Shown here in pieces: positions 13,195 to 25,536 of a stretch of 64,000 bases of DNA. A program made the position numbers and the translations under genes. The stretch's first letter is position 1, and every line of letters starts with the position of its first letter. Source of the DNA: Plantago ovata (Eukaryota; Streptophyta; Magnoliopsida; Lamiales; Plantaginaceae); contig CM051455.1 of assembly GCA_028274465.1 (NCBI GenBank), positions 108,002,942 through 108,066,941 of the forward strand. The letters are read 5' to 3'. The notes below the pieces were generated by a model. That model saw only the letters and a program-made list of their open reading frames with translations, was not told the DNA's origin and ran no database searches.

Positions 13195-16100
13195 GTGGGA
13201 AGATCCTTCTACAAGCAGAATGTACCTAAGATTGCTGGCAAGAAACTTGAAAAATCTAAGAAGACAACAGCTGCAGATGTTGTCAGCACAAGTCAGCAAG
13301 AAAGGTATACAACAACTGCAAATGTCACCACTCAGCAACTTAGAGATGAAACTGCTGTAGATGGTGGTGACAAAGATGAAACTGCTCTAGATGGTGATCA
13401 TGCTGACACCACTACTTCCATTGCTGAAAATGCAACTACTGACGCCTCTGCTGGGAAACTGAAGAAATCTAACAAGAAAAAGAGGAAAGTTGATGATGAC
13501 ACTCAGACTGCAGCGTCATCAGCAAACCCTGTCCCCAAGAGGAAAAGGACAAATAACTCAAGGAAGAAAACACTGGCTCGCAAGTCAGTACCTATTGTCC
13601 ATGACCTCTCAGACAATTCCCAGACAATTGCTGAAACGCAAGTTCCAGTAGATGTTGACAAGGTAGTTAATGAAGCCTATGTCAGCAACATTGAAGTGTT
13701 TGCGGAAGCCTTCAATGATCGACTCAATGTTGATCCTTCTATTGAGAACAGACCACAAGGCAGTGGAAATAAAATTCCTGCCCAAGTCCCAGATATCTAC
13801 ATTGTAGATAATCTAGATGATCAAACTCTGGAACCAGCAAGTGATATTGCTGCTGATCTGAGAACCGCGGCACTTGCTGATGCGGCTGAAAAGATGGTTG
13901 CTGAACAAGCAACTCATCAAGTTGCTGAAACCACAATTGCTGAAGAACCAGTTGCTGAGACAGCAATGGTTCAAGTTCCAGAAGTTGCTGAAGAAACACA
14001 AGAAGCATTATTCAACGACGCATCTCGTAATGTTGAGAATACTGGCCCAAGTCCACCAAAGACATCAATTGACAAAGTCCAGCTTGTACTGGAAGCTATA
14101 AGCCAACAAATGGAATTGGATATTGAATAATCATCCAACAAATCCATTGATGTCTTTATGACAAGCAGTGAGCTTAAGGGTCAAGATGCTTCTGCTCAAC
14201 TTGTCATTCCAGAGACAAGGGAGATTGCTGAAACCGCGCAGCTTTCTCAAACAGAGCAAGCCAAGAAGTCTGCTGAAGAAACAGTCCCAGAAACTGAAGA
14301 AAATGTTAATGCTGAAAGGACTGAGCCACAACCTGTCCTTCTTCAGCAGGTAGATAACTCAACCATCAGTAAAACTTCACTTTCTGAAACTTATTCTTTT
14401 GCTAATATTATGATATCTCTACAGACTTCTCAAGATGCAAGTCAGATGGTTGTTGAAGCCTCTGCACCAGAATCAACACTCCCTGCTCAGCAGGTAGTTA
14501 AAGTTTTTGGTAATAAAACTAAGTTTGACAACTTAGTACTTGTGTCTAACTCATATTTATTTCAGGATGAACAAATGGAGGATGCTACTCAAGCTCCTCA
14601 AGGAATGGAAATTGTACAACATGAGCTTGCTGAATCTCAGCCGGTAATTCATGTTTCAGCTTTGAACTCTAAAGCAATTATCCAAACCTCTCCTGATCTA
14701 AATATTGTTCTTTTTCAGGCTCTTAAGGAGACCACTGAAGTGGTGCACATCACTGAAGATTCAGAAGTGAGTTCGGAGGAACTTTACTTGAACTTCGAAA
14801 GAACAACCTTGTCAAGAGTTGCTAAGTCTGTCAGCAACTGGCAAAGGTACAGAAGGATGGACTTTTCTGATCTCCATCTTCATCTATCAAATGAAAAAAA
14901 GAGATCTTCTCTGCTGAAGCTCGAGACGTTTGTCCACTCCATACTTCCTGAAGACATGTCATATTCTCAGCTAATGAGCTCAAATCTGATTGCTCAAATC
15001 AGAGAGAATATGAAGGCAAAATTCAAGAGTGCCTCTCCAGCTGAACAAGCTGTGATGCTCAAGGGTTTATTTGTACCCGTGGTGGCTGATCCCCACAAAA
15101 TCAATGAGGAAGAGGAAGTATCGAGTGTTTCTCTATACAAGCATCTTGAGCTAGTCATTCTGACTGATGATGATGAAGAGGAAGAAGATGAAAACATCCC
15201 TACTAATCCCAGTGATGATGAAGGGAAAGATTCAAAGGACAAAAAGGATGACGATGATGACAATCAAGGTCCAAGTCCTGATGCTGGTGGACTAAAAATG
15301 ACAGTTGCTGAAACTGAACAACAAGATAATCAGCAAGCTGAATAACCACAACCTCAGCATGAATCTCAACCTGCTCCTGCTGAAACTGAAAATCAAGCAC
15401 CTGTACAAGTTGCTGATACTGAAGAAGAATATGCCAGAAAACGGGCTGCCTTGAAACATGGCAAGAGCCAACTTTCTGATGCCAAGGTCACCGATGCAAA
15501 CCTTGATGATGATGATGAAATGGATGAAGATTACCAACGCGCTCTACAAAACAGTCTCATGATCCATGCAAGGCATACACAGGATCTGGAAATTGGTCAA
15601 CCTTCAAGAGTAAAACCAAAGGAAGTCCCTCCCTTCCACTTACTACTGGCGAAACTTCAGTAATTGAGTCTCAAACGTTGCCCTCAGCCACTACTCAATT
15701 AAAACTAACTACTGGCGAAACTCCAGTAATTGAGTCTCAAACGTTGCCCTCAGCAACTACTCAATTAGAACTAACTACTGGTGAAACTCCAGTTGTTGAG
15801 TCTGAAGCGTTGCCATCAGCAACCACTCAACCAAAAGGAAATGAAGCTGCTGACTTAGGTTCCAAGGTTGCTGACCTTGATGAATCTGAGGATGACGATG
15901 ATCTATCAGCAAATGAGGATGAAAACTCAAAGAGAGACCCAAAGGTGGTTAAAATTCCTCCTCCTGATTATATAAATGATATAGACAATGATTTGACAGG
16001 AGAATTGCTGATGAAAGATGATCAGTTTGCTTCAGAACTGAAAGTTCATTCCTTGACCCCAAATCTAGTGCCGTTCCCACGAGTTGAGGAGTTTACTCCT

Positions 16101-17579
16101 AGAATTCTGGCACTGAAGAAAGTCCATGATGCCTGCAAAGCAGAAGATGAGGCATTGCTTGCTGAGAGCCCGCTTGATATTGGAAAAATATTGGCTACAG
16201 TGCTGAGACGCACTACTACTCTTACAATAGCTCAGAAAGACATCAGTCTTTATCACAAGAGCTATGAAGAAGATGTAAGCCAAGAACTCCGGCTAGCAAA
16301 GACCGCTCTAGTAAAGGCTCAGACTTTCATGGAAGACAAGGCCGCAACAGAACAAAGACATGAGGAGAACATGGTGAGTATTAAAAATGAGTTGTCAAAG
16401 ATGACTTCTGATCAGCAACAAATCATCATGAAATACAACAGTCTAAGTACTCTTGCTGAAAACTGCAATGAGTTCTACTCTCTGCACATCACTCCGATGT
16501 TGCAATCCATGTCTAAGGGGGAAAAGAAAGGTACAAGAAAAAGAACCCAAACCCCTCCTACTGTTGATGTGCCACTGCCCATAGAACCGCTTGCTGAAAA
16601 AGAGCAAAGTTCCAAAAGACAAGCAGAATCTGAGTTAAATTCAGCAAGTCCCAAAAAGAGAAAAACTGCTGCTGAAACTCAACGTTTTTGCCACACTGAA
16701 ATTCATCAAGATCTGAATGAAGATGATGATGATGATGACAATCAGACAATAGCTCAAGCCATAAAAGCTAGACCAATTACAGCCTTAACTCCGTCTGGCC
16801 ATTCAAAGCATTTCTCTTCTGACTTAAGATCTTCAGCAAGAGATCAAGACAATGCAAAGTCAAGAAGAAGAAGGCAAAGACATGAGGAAAAGAGGCTGGC
16901 CAGCATTGCTATTGGCTCCGAAAATGAATGTACAAAGACCAGCAATGATGAAACCACTCAGAACGTGATCAGAAACGTTCATGGTTGCTGGATCTTAAAG
17001 CTGGAAGACTTGCTGGTGAATGAGTTCTTTCCTACAGCCATTTTGAACCAAATGTTCACATGGATTGAACTCAAGATAAAAAGGAAAGAAAGGGATGAGT
17101 CCCTTCCAAGAAATATTGCTGGGAGATGGTTGAATCTTGAAGTCTCAGTAAGAAGAACTGCAATTGGTAAGTCTATAAGACAAGAACCAGATTTGATAAA
17201 ACCAGTTGGCATTGCTTATTACTCTGACCCAGTAACAAAGAAAACAAAGAAGAGACTTGGATTGATTCCTTATGAGTACTTCTATCTCACTGCTAAGGAT
17301 CAAGAAGAAGATATTCTCTGGCTAAGGAAGATTCATCCTAAAAGCATTTCAAACACACAACTTCTCCATGCCAGAAATTGGGGCATGCATTTGTGGGTAA
17401 CTCATTACATGGAAATGAATGCTGAAAAGCATCATCATACTGCCTGCAAAAATGCAAGGATTCTTCAACTACAAGTCCGTAAGGTACTTGAAGATTACGA
17501 AAAGGAATGTATTGAATTCACTTCACTTTCTGAGAAGAGTGTAAGAGAGATTTTGAGAAAATCCTCTGGAAGAGCTTAA
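13195..17579 (+). pseudogene. X accessory ORF2 remnant (large, function unknown)
   Basis: A long coding region after pol, on the pol strand, in the position where SIRE elements carry an env-like ORF. This copy spans the middle and carboxy-terminal parts of the protein. It is rich in Ala-Glu-Thr-Val repeats built on GCTGAA codons. It has basic nuclear-localisation-like clusters (KKKRKV, PKRKRTNN, SPKKRKTA) and an acidic stretch near 15160-15260 (DDDEEEEDENIP). The carboxy-terminal 200 residues are compact and well conserved among X, Y and W (VHGCWILKLEDLL, GLIPYEYFYLTAKDQ, NWGMHLWVTHYMEMN). I see no signal peptide or membrane segment, so an envelope role is unlikely. It is broken in about three places. 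Three in-frame 66-bp repeats lie at 15640-15838. Confidence 0.75.
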
Positions 17580-17842
17580 CTCTCTGTAATAGTTCTGTTA
17601 AAGCTTTTATTTGCTGATTTTGTTTAGTTATCTCTGCTTTTTCCTGTAAACTTCTGAAAGATAACTATCAGCAATGAAGCTTTTGACTCTTATTGGTTTT
17701 TGATTATGCAGTTTACTTATGCTTACTGTTTAATTATTCAAGTATGCTTGCATTAATCAACTGATTTATTCAACATCAGAAACCTCTAAAAGGGTAACAA
17801 TTAATTTAGCCATGGATTGCTAACATCAAAAAGGGGGAAATT
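17580..17842 (+). other. X 3' untranslated region and polypurine tract
   Basis: About 260 bp of AT-rich non-coding DNA, ending in the PPT AAAAAGGGGGAAATT (17828-17842) directly before the LTR terminus TGTTAGGAAACTTG. The same layout recurs at 32477-32739 and, reversed, at 35618-35877. Confidence 0.85.
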
Positions 17843-18304
17843 TGTTAGGAAACTTGTAATTTTGATGAGCAATTAACCATGCTAACTTAAGAAAAGTCCA
17901 GTAACTAGTACTCTTAAGGTCCATAGGAATTTAGAATTTTAAGGACATTGTAAAAGAGGAACGTTTGCTGAAGACTTAAAGTAGGTGCTAGATAGGTTGG
18001 TTTTACCGCTTATGATGTATCTTGTTTTCTGAAAAGAAATACAACCTATTGAAGCATTTGCTGATGATGTACTTTGTTTTCACAAACAAACTATTGAAGC
18101 ATTTAGAACCGCTCAGAATCTTGAAGATTTCGAAGACTGGAGACTAGAAGATTTCTGAAGACTGGTATCTACAAAGGCACATGTTGCTCAGAAAATCTAT
18201 ACGACAGAGTAGGTTGTGCTTGCTGAAACTGAGACTGACCACTTGCTGATGGAACATATGTGACCTCTTGCTGAAAGTACTTGTATTTGCGCTCCAATGT
18301 TACT
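17843..18304 (+). repeat. S-family LTR, 5' part only
   Basis: Matches the first 460 bp or so of the complete LTR at 32740-34310, then passes into pol sequence of Y. Confidence 0.85.
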
Positions 18305-19881
18305 GTTGTAGAAGTAGAATCATTGTTCTCTTGCTTTGTTTCATAAATTGAACCTAAAACCATAGAAGAAGCTTTAAAGCATTCTGAATGGATCAAGGCA
18401 ATGCAAGAAGAACTGGATCAATTTGAAAGGAACAAAGTCTAGAAACTTGTACCACTTGCTGAAGGCAAGAAAGCTATTGGTACAAAGTGGGTGTTCAGAA
18501 ATAAGTTGAGTGAGTATGGTGAAGTAACAAGAAACAAAGCACGTTTAGTTGCTCAAGGTTACTGTCAAACTGAAGGATTGGACTATGATGATTCTTATGC
18601 ACCAGTTGCAAGATTGGATGCAATTAGGCTTTTCTTGGCCTTTGTTGCTTACAATGACTTCATTGTTTACCAAATGGATGTTAAAAGTGCATTCTTGAAT
18701 GGTGAACTTGCTGAAGAAGTCTATTTAGAACAACCCCTGGCTTTGAACTTCCCTCAGAAATCAAGATGGTATACAAGTTTCAGAAAGCTGTATATGGTCT
18801 AAAGCAAGCACCAAGAGCATGGTACGACACCTTGGCTACGTTCTTGTTGGATAATGGTTTCAAGAAAGGTGAAGTTAATAAAACCTTATTTACCATGAAC
18901 CATGATGGTAAAATACTCTTAGTTCAAATTTATGTGGATGACATAATTTTTGGATCTAAGGACAAGCAACTTTGTGATGATTTTGCCAAACTCATGACAA
19001 ACAAATTTGAAATGAGTATGATGGGAAAATTGAATTACTTCCTACGATTGCAAGTCAAGCAACTCAAAGATGGAATATTCATAAATCAAGCAAAGTATGC
19101 GAAAGAAATGCTCATAAAGTTTAGGATCAAAGAGGAAGAGAAACCTGAAAAGATCCCTATGAGTGTTGGTACCAAATTGGGCTATACTAAAGAAGATAAA
19201 AGTGTTGAAGAACACAAGTATAGGAAGCTCATTGGTTCCTTGTTGTATTTAACAGCAAGTAGACCTGACATTCAGTATGTTGTTTGTGTGTGTGCAAGAT
19301 TTCAATCTGATCCAAGAGAATCACACTACAAAAAGGCAATTAAGATACTGAAATATGTCAAAGGTACAGTCAATGTTGGATTATGGTATCCTAAAGATTC
19401 AGGACTTGAGTTGGTAGGTTATTCTGATGCTGATCATGGAGGATCAACTCTTGATAGAAAAAGTACCTCTAGATCTTGTCCGTTTTTGGGTACTAGATTA
19501 ATATCATGGTTCAGCAAGAAACAAACCTGTGTTGCCAATTAATCTACTGAATCTAAGTACATTGCGCCTGGATGTTGCACATCTCAAATCCTATGGATTC
19601 AGCAACAATTAAGAGATTATGGTATTTCTACAAAGAAAACACCAATCTTTTGTGATAATACGAGTGCTATTGCTATCACGCAAAATCCTAAGTTTCACTC
19701 AAGGACCAAACACATTGATATTAGACATCATTTCATTAGAGATCATGTGGAAAAGGGAGATATTGAGGTTGTGAAAGTAGGTACTGATGATCAACTTGCT
19801 GACATCTTTACCAAGCCCCTACCAGATAATAGATTCGCAATGCTAAGGTATAACCTTGGATTGATTGAATTACCTCAATAA
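18305..19881 (+). pseudogene. Y pol remnant (RT and RNase H)
   Basis: Nearly the same as 11455-13026 of X. It shows the RT motifs VRLDAIRLF-like, [14 protein letters not shown] and QIYVDDIIFGS, then RNase H, and ends in DIFTKPLPDNRFAMLRYNLG. Gag and integrase are not present in this copy. It is broken in about three places. Confidence 0.88.
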
Positions 19882-19899
19882 AGGATACAATTGGCAGAA

Positions 19900-20262
19900 T
19901 GCTGAAACAGGTATTCAGCAAGCCAAAGTACTGTTACTTCATTAAAAGCTCATTCAACTAATTTCTTCTAAGAAATGATAGGTCACTACATGATTGCTGA
20001 AACAGGCATTCAGCAAGTAATTCCTTTAAAACGGGTATTTGTTAGGAAACTTGATCACTTGCTGAGACAGGCACTCAGTAAGAGAAAAACCTTAAAGATT
20101 GCTGAAACGGGTATTCAGACAATCTAAGATACTGAAACAGGTATTCAAGTATCAAGGGAATATTCTGAGACGGGAACTCAGAAAAAGAGCAAAACTCATT
20201 TCTCAGATTTTACCAAAGGATATCTCAAGTACAAAATTTTTTTACTGATACGGGAACTTAGA
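19900..20262 (+). promoter_or_regulatory. S-family hairpin array with ACRGGNA loops
   Basis: Seven short inverted repeats follow the pol stop at 19900-19920, 19994-20016, 20058-20082, 20096-20125, 20128-20153, 20163-20183 and about 20243-20261. The arms are CTGAA/TTCAG or CTGAG/CTCAG cores with different but still complementary outer bases, and the seven-base loop is always ACRGGNA. The last is weak. The role is unknown; RNA structure is inferred from paired changes between units. Confidence 0.7.
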
Positions 20263-20650
20263 AATATCTTTTAAACTTAAGAAAATATGAGATATCTAAG
20301 TAAGGGGGAACTTTCAGAAAGTATCTAGGCTATTTATGCAAACTCGCTGAAAAGATTCTTGTCTATTTCAGCAAGCAATCTAATCCCATAAATCTCGGTA
20401 AAATCAATTTGAGACGTTAATAGGGCACAAATAAACTCGTAATAATCATGACATGAAATACAATTGTGGCCATTGATTAAAATGATTTATTGATCTAATG
20501 GTTAACATTTCAAAGAGAGAGAGTGCTCTGACGGTTTTTGTTAGTGGGCCACTACGCATTTAATGCAAAGGCTCCACTAACGCCACTGTTTCTCTGTTTT
20601 ACCCTTGCTGAAAACTCAAATCGATTGAGTTTCTCACACATCAGAGACAC

Positions 20651-20659
20651 TATATAAAG
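20651..20659 (+). promoter_or_regulatory. Candidate internal TATA box upstream of Y ORF2
   Basis: TATATAAAG lies about 140 bp before the first ATG of ORF2 (20793), a normal distance for a plant promoter with a short leader. It is far from any LTR. It suggests that ORF2 is transcribed separately from gag-pol. This is an inference from sequence only. Confidence 0.5.
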
Positions 20660-20792
20660 AAGGAGTTAGAGAAATGACAAAATTCTTTAACTCACATTTC
20701 CTTTCTCTGCAAATTTTAGCCTGAATCTACTGTACCTCCGGTCAAAAAGCAAACAAACTTTTTCGTACACATTTTCTTTTCTATGTAAAGAA

Positions 20793-23700
20793 ATGGCACC
20801 GAAAGACAATCTTCTAAGACCTCCAAGTCGTCTAAGGTTGACAGTGCTGAGAAACGCACTGCTCCGGTGACTACTCCGGCAACAAACACAACGAAAGTTG
20901 TATTGAAAAACGATAGAATCACCGAGAAACCCATGCCTCCTTCATATCTTGACACTGCAAAGTGTGAGATGATGATGCAATGGGGTGGATTCGCTAAAGA
21001 GAAGTATATCCGATACTTCTATGAACAAGAACTTGACGGTGACAATGAAAAGGCACTTGACTTTATCAAGCAGCAAGACCTCATTCATTTCATAACTGCT
21101 CGCCCTAAGCAAGTGAGCATGTTATATACTATGGAGTTCTACAACAATGCAGAAATCCAGTCCCTAACTGATAGTCAAGGAGTCACTGAAAAAGTGATCT
21201 TTACTACAGTTCAGAACACGCAAATCGTCCTGAAATGGACTGATTTAGCGGAAATCTTTCATATTCCAACCACTGAAACTGAAGATGATATCACTGCCAC
21301 TGATGAAGAAATTGAAGCCTTCTATAGTGATGTTAGAAATGAGAAAATGAAGAAAGGAGAGATTGCTCCCGTGACTTGGACAAAGCACGTTAAGAGGAAG
21401 CATCTCTGCCACTCACGTGGTCTAGTAGCTCTTCTACTAATCAAAGTCTTGGACTCCCAAGTTGGAGGAATAGACCAAGTAGGCCTGAGAAGGTGGCCGC
21501 TGCTGATGCATATCTATGAGAACAAAATGGAGCTCAACTGGGCTAAGTACGTTAAGAGGAAGCATCTCTGCCACTCACGTGGTCTAGTAGCTCTTCTACT
21601 AATCAAAGTCTTGGACTCCCAAGTTGGAGGAATAGACCAAGTAGGCCTGAGAAGGTGGCCGCTGCTGATGCATATCTATGAGAACAAAATGGAGCTCAAC
21701 TGGGCTAAGTACATTTTCAACAGACTTGTTGATTGTGTTACTAAGTTCAAGGTTAAGGTGGAAGACAACAAAGTCTCACCTACCTTCCCAGTTATGTATG
21801 GAATAAAGATATGCTTTATCCTTGAACATTTCAGGATTCAGCTAAGAAACCCATTGCCAATCAAGAAATCTGTATGCAATGTGGGAAGAGCCTTCTACAA
21901 GCAGAATGTACCTAAGACTGTTGGCAAGAAACTCGAAAAATCAAAGAAGACAACAGCTGCAAATGTTATCAGCACAAGCCAGCAAGAAAGGTATACAACA
22001 GCTGCAAATGTCACCACTCCGCAACTTAGAGATGAAACTGCTGTAGATGGTGGTGACAAAGATGAAACTACTGTAGATGTTGATCATGCTAACACCACTA
22101 CACCCGTTGCTGAAAATGCAACTACTGACGCCTCTGCTGGGAAACTGGAGAAATCCAAGAAGAAAAAGAGGAAAGCTGATGATGACACTCAGACTGCAGC
22201 GTCATCAGCAAACCCCGTCCCCAAGAGAAAAAGGACAAATAATCCCAGAAAGAAAACACTAGCTCGCAAGTCAGTACCAATTGTCCATGATCTCTAGGAC
22301 GATTCCCAAGCAGTTGTTGAAAAGCAAACTCCAGTAGATGTTGACAAGGTGGTTACTGAAACCTATGTCAGCAACGTTGAAGTGTTCGCGGAAGCCTTCA
22401 ACAATCAACTCAATGTTGATCCTTCTAATGTGAATAGACCACAAGGCAGTGTAAATGAAATTCCTGCCCAAGTCCCAGATATCTACATTGTAGATAATCT
22501 TGATGACCAAACTCTGGAACCGGTTACTGATATCGCTGCTGATATAAGAACCGCGGCACTTGCTGAAGCTGCCGTTACTGAAAAGATGGTTGCTAAACAA
22601 GAAACTCATCAGGCAGCTGAAGAACCAGTTGCTGAGACAGCAATGGTTCAAGTTCCAGTACTTGCTGAAACAACTTAAGAAGCATTATTCGACGACGCAT
22701 CTCGCGATTCTGAGAATACTGGCCCCAGTTCACCAAAGACATCAATTGACAAAGTCCAGCTTGTACTGAAAGAATTAAGCCAACAGATGGAATTGGATAT
22801 TGAAGAAACATCCAACAAATCCATTGATGTTTTTATGAAAAGCAGTGAGCTTAAGGGTCATGATGCTTCCGCTCAACTTGTCATTTCAGAGACAAGGGAG
22901 ATTGCTGAAACCGCGCAGCTTTCTCAAACAGAGCAAGCCAAGAAGTTTGCTGAAGAAACGGTCCCAGAAATTGAAGAAGTTGATAATGCTGAAAGGACTG
23001 AGCCACAACTTGTCCTTCCTCAGCAGGTAGTTAATTCAACCTTAAGCAAATCTTCAATTTCTGATACTCAATCTTTTGCTAAAATTATGATCTCTCTACA
23101 GACTTCTAAAGATGCAAGTCAGAGGTTGCTGAAGCCTCTGCACCAGAATCAACACTTCCTGCTCAGCAGGTAGTTAAAGTTTTTGGTAAAACAACTAAGT
23201 TTGACAAATGAAGGATGCTTCTCAAGCTCCTCCAGGAATGAAAATTGTACCAGCACAAACAAGTGTGCAACATGAGCTTGCTGAAACTCAGCAGGTAATT
23301 CATGTTTCAGCTTTGGACTCTAAGACAATTATCCAAACCTCTCGTGTTCTAAATATTATTCTTTTTCAGGCTCTAAAGGAGACCACTGAAGTGGTGCACA
23401 TCACTGAAGATCCACAAGTGAGTTCTGAGGAACTTTACTTGAACTTCAAAAGGACAACCTTGTCAACAGTTGCTAAGTCTGTCAGCAACTGGCAAAGGTA
23501 CAGAAGGATGGACTTTTCTGATCTCCATCTTCATCTATCAAATGAGAAAAAGAGATCTTCTCTGCTGAAGCTCGAGACTTTTGTCCACTCCATACTTCCT
23601 GAAGAAATGTCATATTCTCAGCTAATGAGCTCAAATCTGATTGCTCAAATCAGAGAGAATATGAAGGCCAAATTTAAGAGTGTCTCTCTAGCTGAACAAG

Positions 23701-24298
23701 CTGTGATGCTCAAGGGTTCATTTGTACCCGTGGTGGCTGATCCCCACAAAATCAATGAAGAGGAAGTGAGGAGTGTTGCTTTAAACAAGCATCTCGAGTT
23801 AGTCATTTTGACTGATGATGATGAAGAGGAAGAAGATGAAAACATCCCAACTAATCCCAGTGATGATGAAGGGAATGATTCAAAGGATAAAAAGGACGAC
23901 GATGATGACAATCAAGGTCCAAGTCTTGATGCTGGTGGACTAAAAATGACAGTTGCTGAAACTGAACAACAAAACAATCAGCAAGCTGAACAAACACCAA
24001 CTCAGCATGAATCTCAACCTGCTCCTGCTGAAACTGAAAATCAAGCACCTGTACAAGGCGCTGATACTGAAGAAGAATACGCCAGAAAGCGAGCTGCCTT
24101 GAAACATGGCAAGAGCAAGCTTTCTGATGCCGAGTTATCTTTACTCGATGCCAATGTCACTGATACAAACCTTGATGATGAAGAAGAAATGGATGAAGAT
24201 TACCAAAGAGCACTACAAAACAGTCTCCAAATTCATGCAAGGCATACGCAGAATTTGGACATTTCTCAATCTTCAGGAGTAAAGCCACAGGAAGTCCC
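20793..24298 (+). pseudogene. Y accessory ORF2, amino-terminal and middle part
   Basis: The only copy in the window that includes the amino-terminal domain. The longest open stretch is 20867-22297. Its first 330 residues or so form a globular region (YLDTAKCEMMMQWGGF, FTTVQNTQIVLKWTDLAEIF, HSRGLVALLLIKVLDSQVGG). This resembles in layout the plant-transposon-associated or plant-mobile-domain-like proteins of other plant retroelements; that link is tentative. A 54-residue tandem duplication lies at 21389-21712. After it come Lys-rich nuclear-localisation-like segments and the repetitive acidic middle. It is broken in about four places. The first ATG at 20793 or one slightly downstream could be the start. 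E2 interrupts the right end. Confidence 0.72.
24294..24298. other. E2 target-site duplication, left (GTCCC)
   Basis: GTCCC here and at 30587-30591 flanks E2. The uninterrupted X copy reads through the same site near 15625-15632. Confidence 0.9.
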
Positions 24299-25536
24299 TG
24301 ATGAACGTGTCAGATTCAATCAAATAAATTTGTATTTAGCCAAAGGCAATCCACAACTACAACGAAAATTGTAGTGTAGTAGTAGAATGACTCGAGTCTC
24401 GTTCTCTCAGGACTATACTAGCTTTATCAAATCTAATTAAGAATATAAAACAACAAATAGAAAGCAATAGGGGTTTTCAAGCAGATAATGGAGATTGGTG
24501 ATAGTATGGTCCTTCTTAACATAATGGGTCGATAATCATGCATAAATTCCTCGGTCTTGCATAGAGATCTTTGAATCAATCTTGTGTCCTGTTGCAAGTA
24601 TTAAGCACTACGAAGATAATATGGGTCTGACTCATCAACAACTAACGTCCTAATGTGTTCCGTAATTATTCAACACTACGAAGATAATTGGTCTGATTGG
24701 TTGACAAGTGTCCATGTGTGCATAATAATCAATACAACATACGAGAATTTTGGTTGCAACTGATCAACGAAATAAAGCAATGACACGGAGTATAATGCGC
24801 GATATAGCCATTAGCATGATTATCTTCCCTCGCTAAGAATTCACATACTATCACCAATGATAAATTTAGCTACTCATAGGCATGCAATCAATATAAATCA
24901 TAGAAGAAAACATATTGAAAGAATATAAAATAAGTAGATAAAAGTTGTAAGATACAAAGTTACCGAAGGTTGTCAATCTCCGGATGATTGCGATCCTACG
25001 CGCTCCAATCTGCTATGAAAAAGTATCCCCTAAGCTATAGAACTCCCAGGACAGGCCCCGGGAAGTCCCTACCTAAAACTATAGAGAGAGGTGAGAAAGT
25101 AGGCTTGGAAAGATCTGATTTTCGGAGAGAAAACTTGCAACTATATATAGGCCCGAATTTCCTCTGGGGCGGTTCGCCACACAGTATAAACGCGGAATTT
25201 TCGCGTTTTCGACGCGGTTTTGGATTTCTTCACCTTTTCGGGCTCGGTTTATGACTTCTAGTAGCCTTCTAACCTCCAGATTCGGCCCCTAGACTCCAAA
25301 TCCTATCCGGAAACCTTCAGATACTCCAAATATGCTTCTGGAACAACAATTCCTTGTAGACTTCAATATAAATGCCCGTAAATCTCCGAATTTCAACCAA
25401 AACCTGTAAAATAAAATGTAAAGGGAAACGTGACACTATTCTAATAAAATGTACTAAAATATAGCTAAATTAACATAGAGGGTAGCTAAAATAAGTGAAA
25501 AAGACTCGAATGAAAGTGTAAAATACACATTCATCA
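24299..25536 (-). repeat. E2 3' LTR
   Basis: Starts TGATGAACGTGTCAG and ends ACACATTCATCA. The TATA-like box CTATATATAG lies at 25141-25150 and a single GC-rich box at 25164-25178. Confidence 0.93.

Larger units (their letters stand above)
9833..18304 (+). mobile_element. X: SIRE-like Copia (family S), partial and broken
   Basis: It starts within the pre-integrase region of pol where B' interrupts it. It continues through integrase, RT and RNase H (to 13026), a large accessory ORF2 (13195-17579), a PPT (17828-17842) and the first 460 bp or so of the 3' LTR. It then passes directly into pol sequence of a second copy, Y. The tandem order with one shared partial LTR suggests recombination between related copies. 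The SIRE-like assignment rests on the large ORF after pol and on the LTR style, and is tentative. It is broken in about ten places. Confidence 0.75.

Noticed and set aside
13195-17579. Host gene interpretation of ORF2
   Set aside because: In all three copies it lies between Copia pol and a PPT-LTR boundary, so it belongs to the element.
13195-17579. Envelope glycoprotein interpretation of ORF2
   Set aside because: No signal peptide, transmembrane segment or cysteine-rich region is visible, and basic nuclear-type motifs are present.
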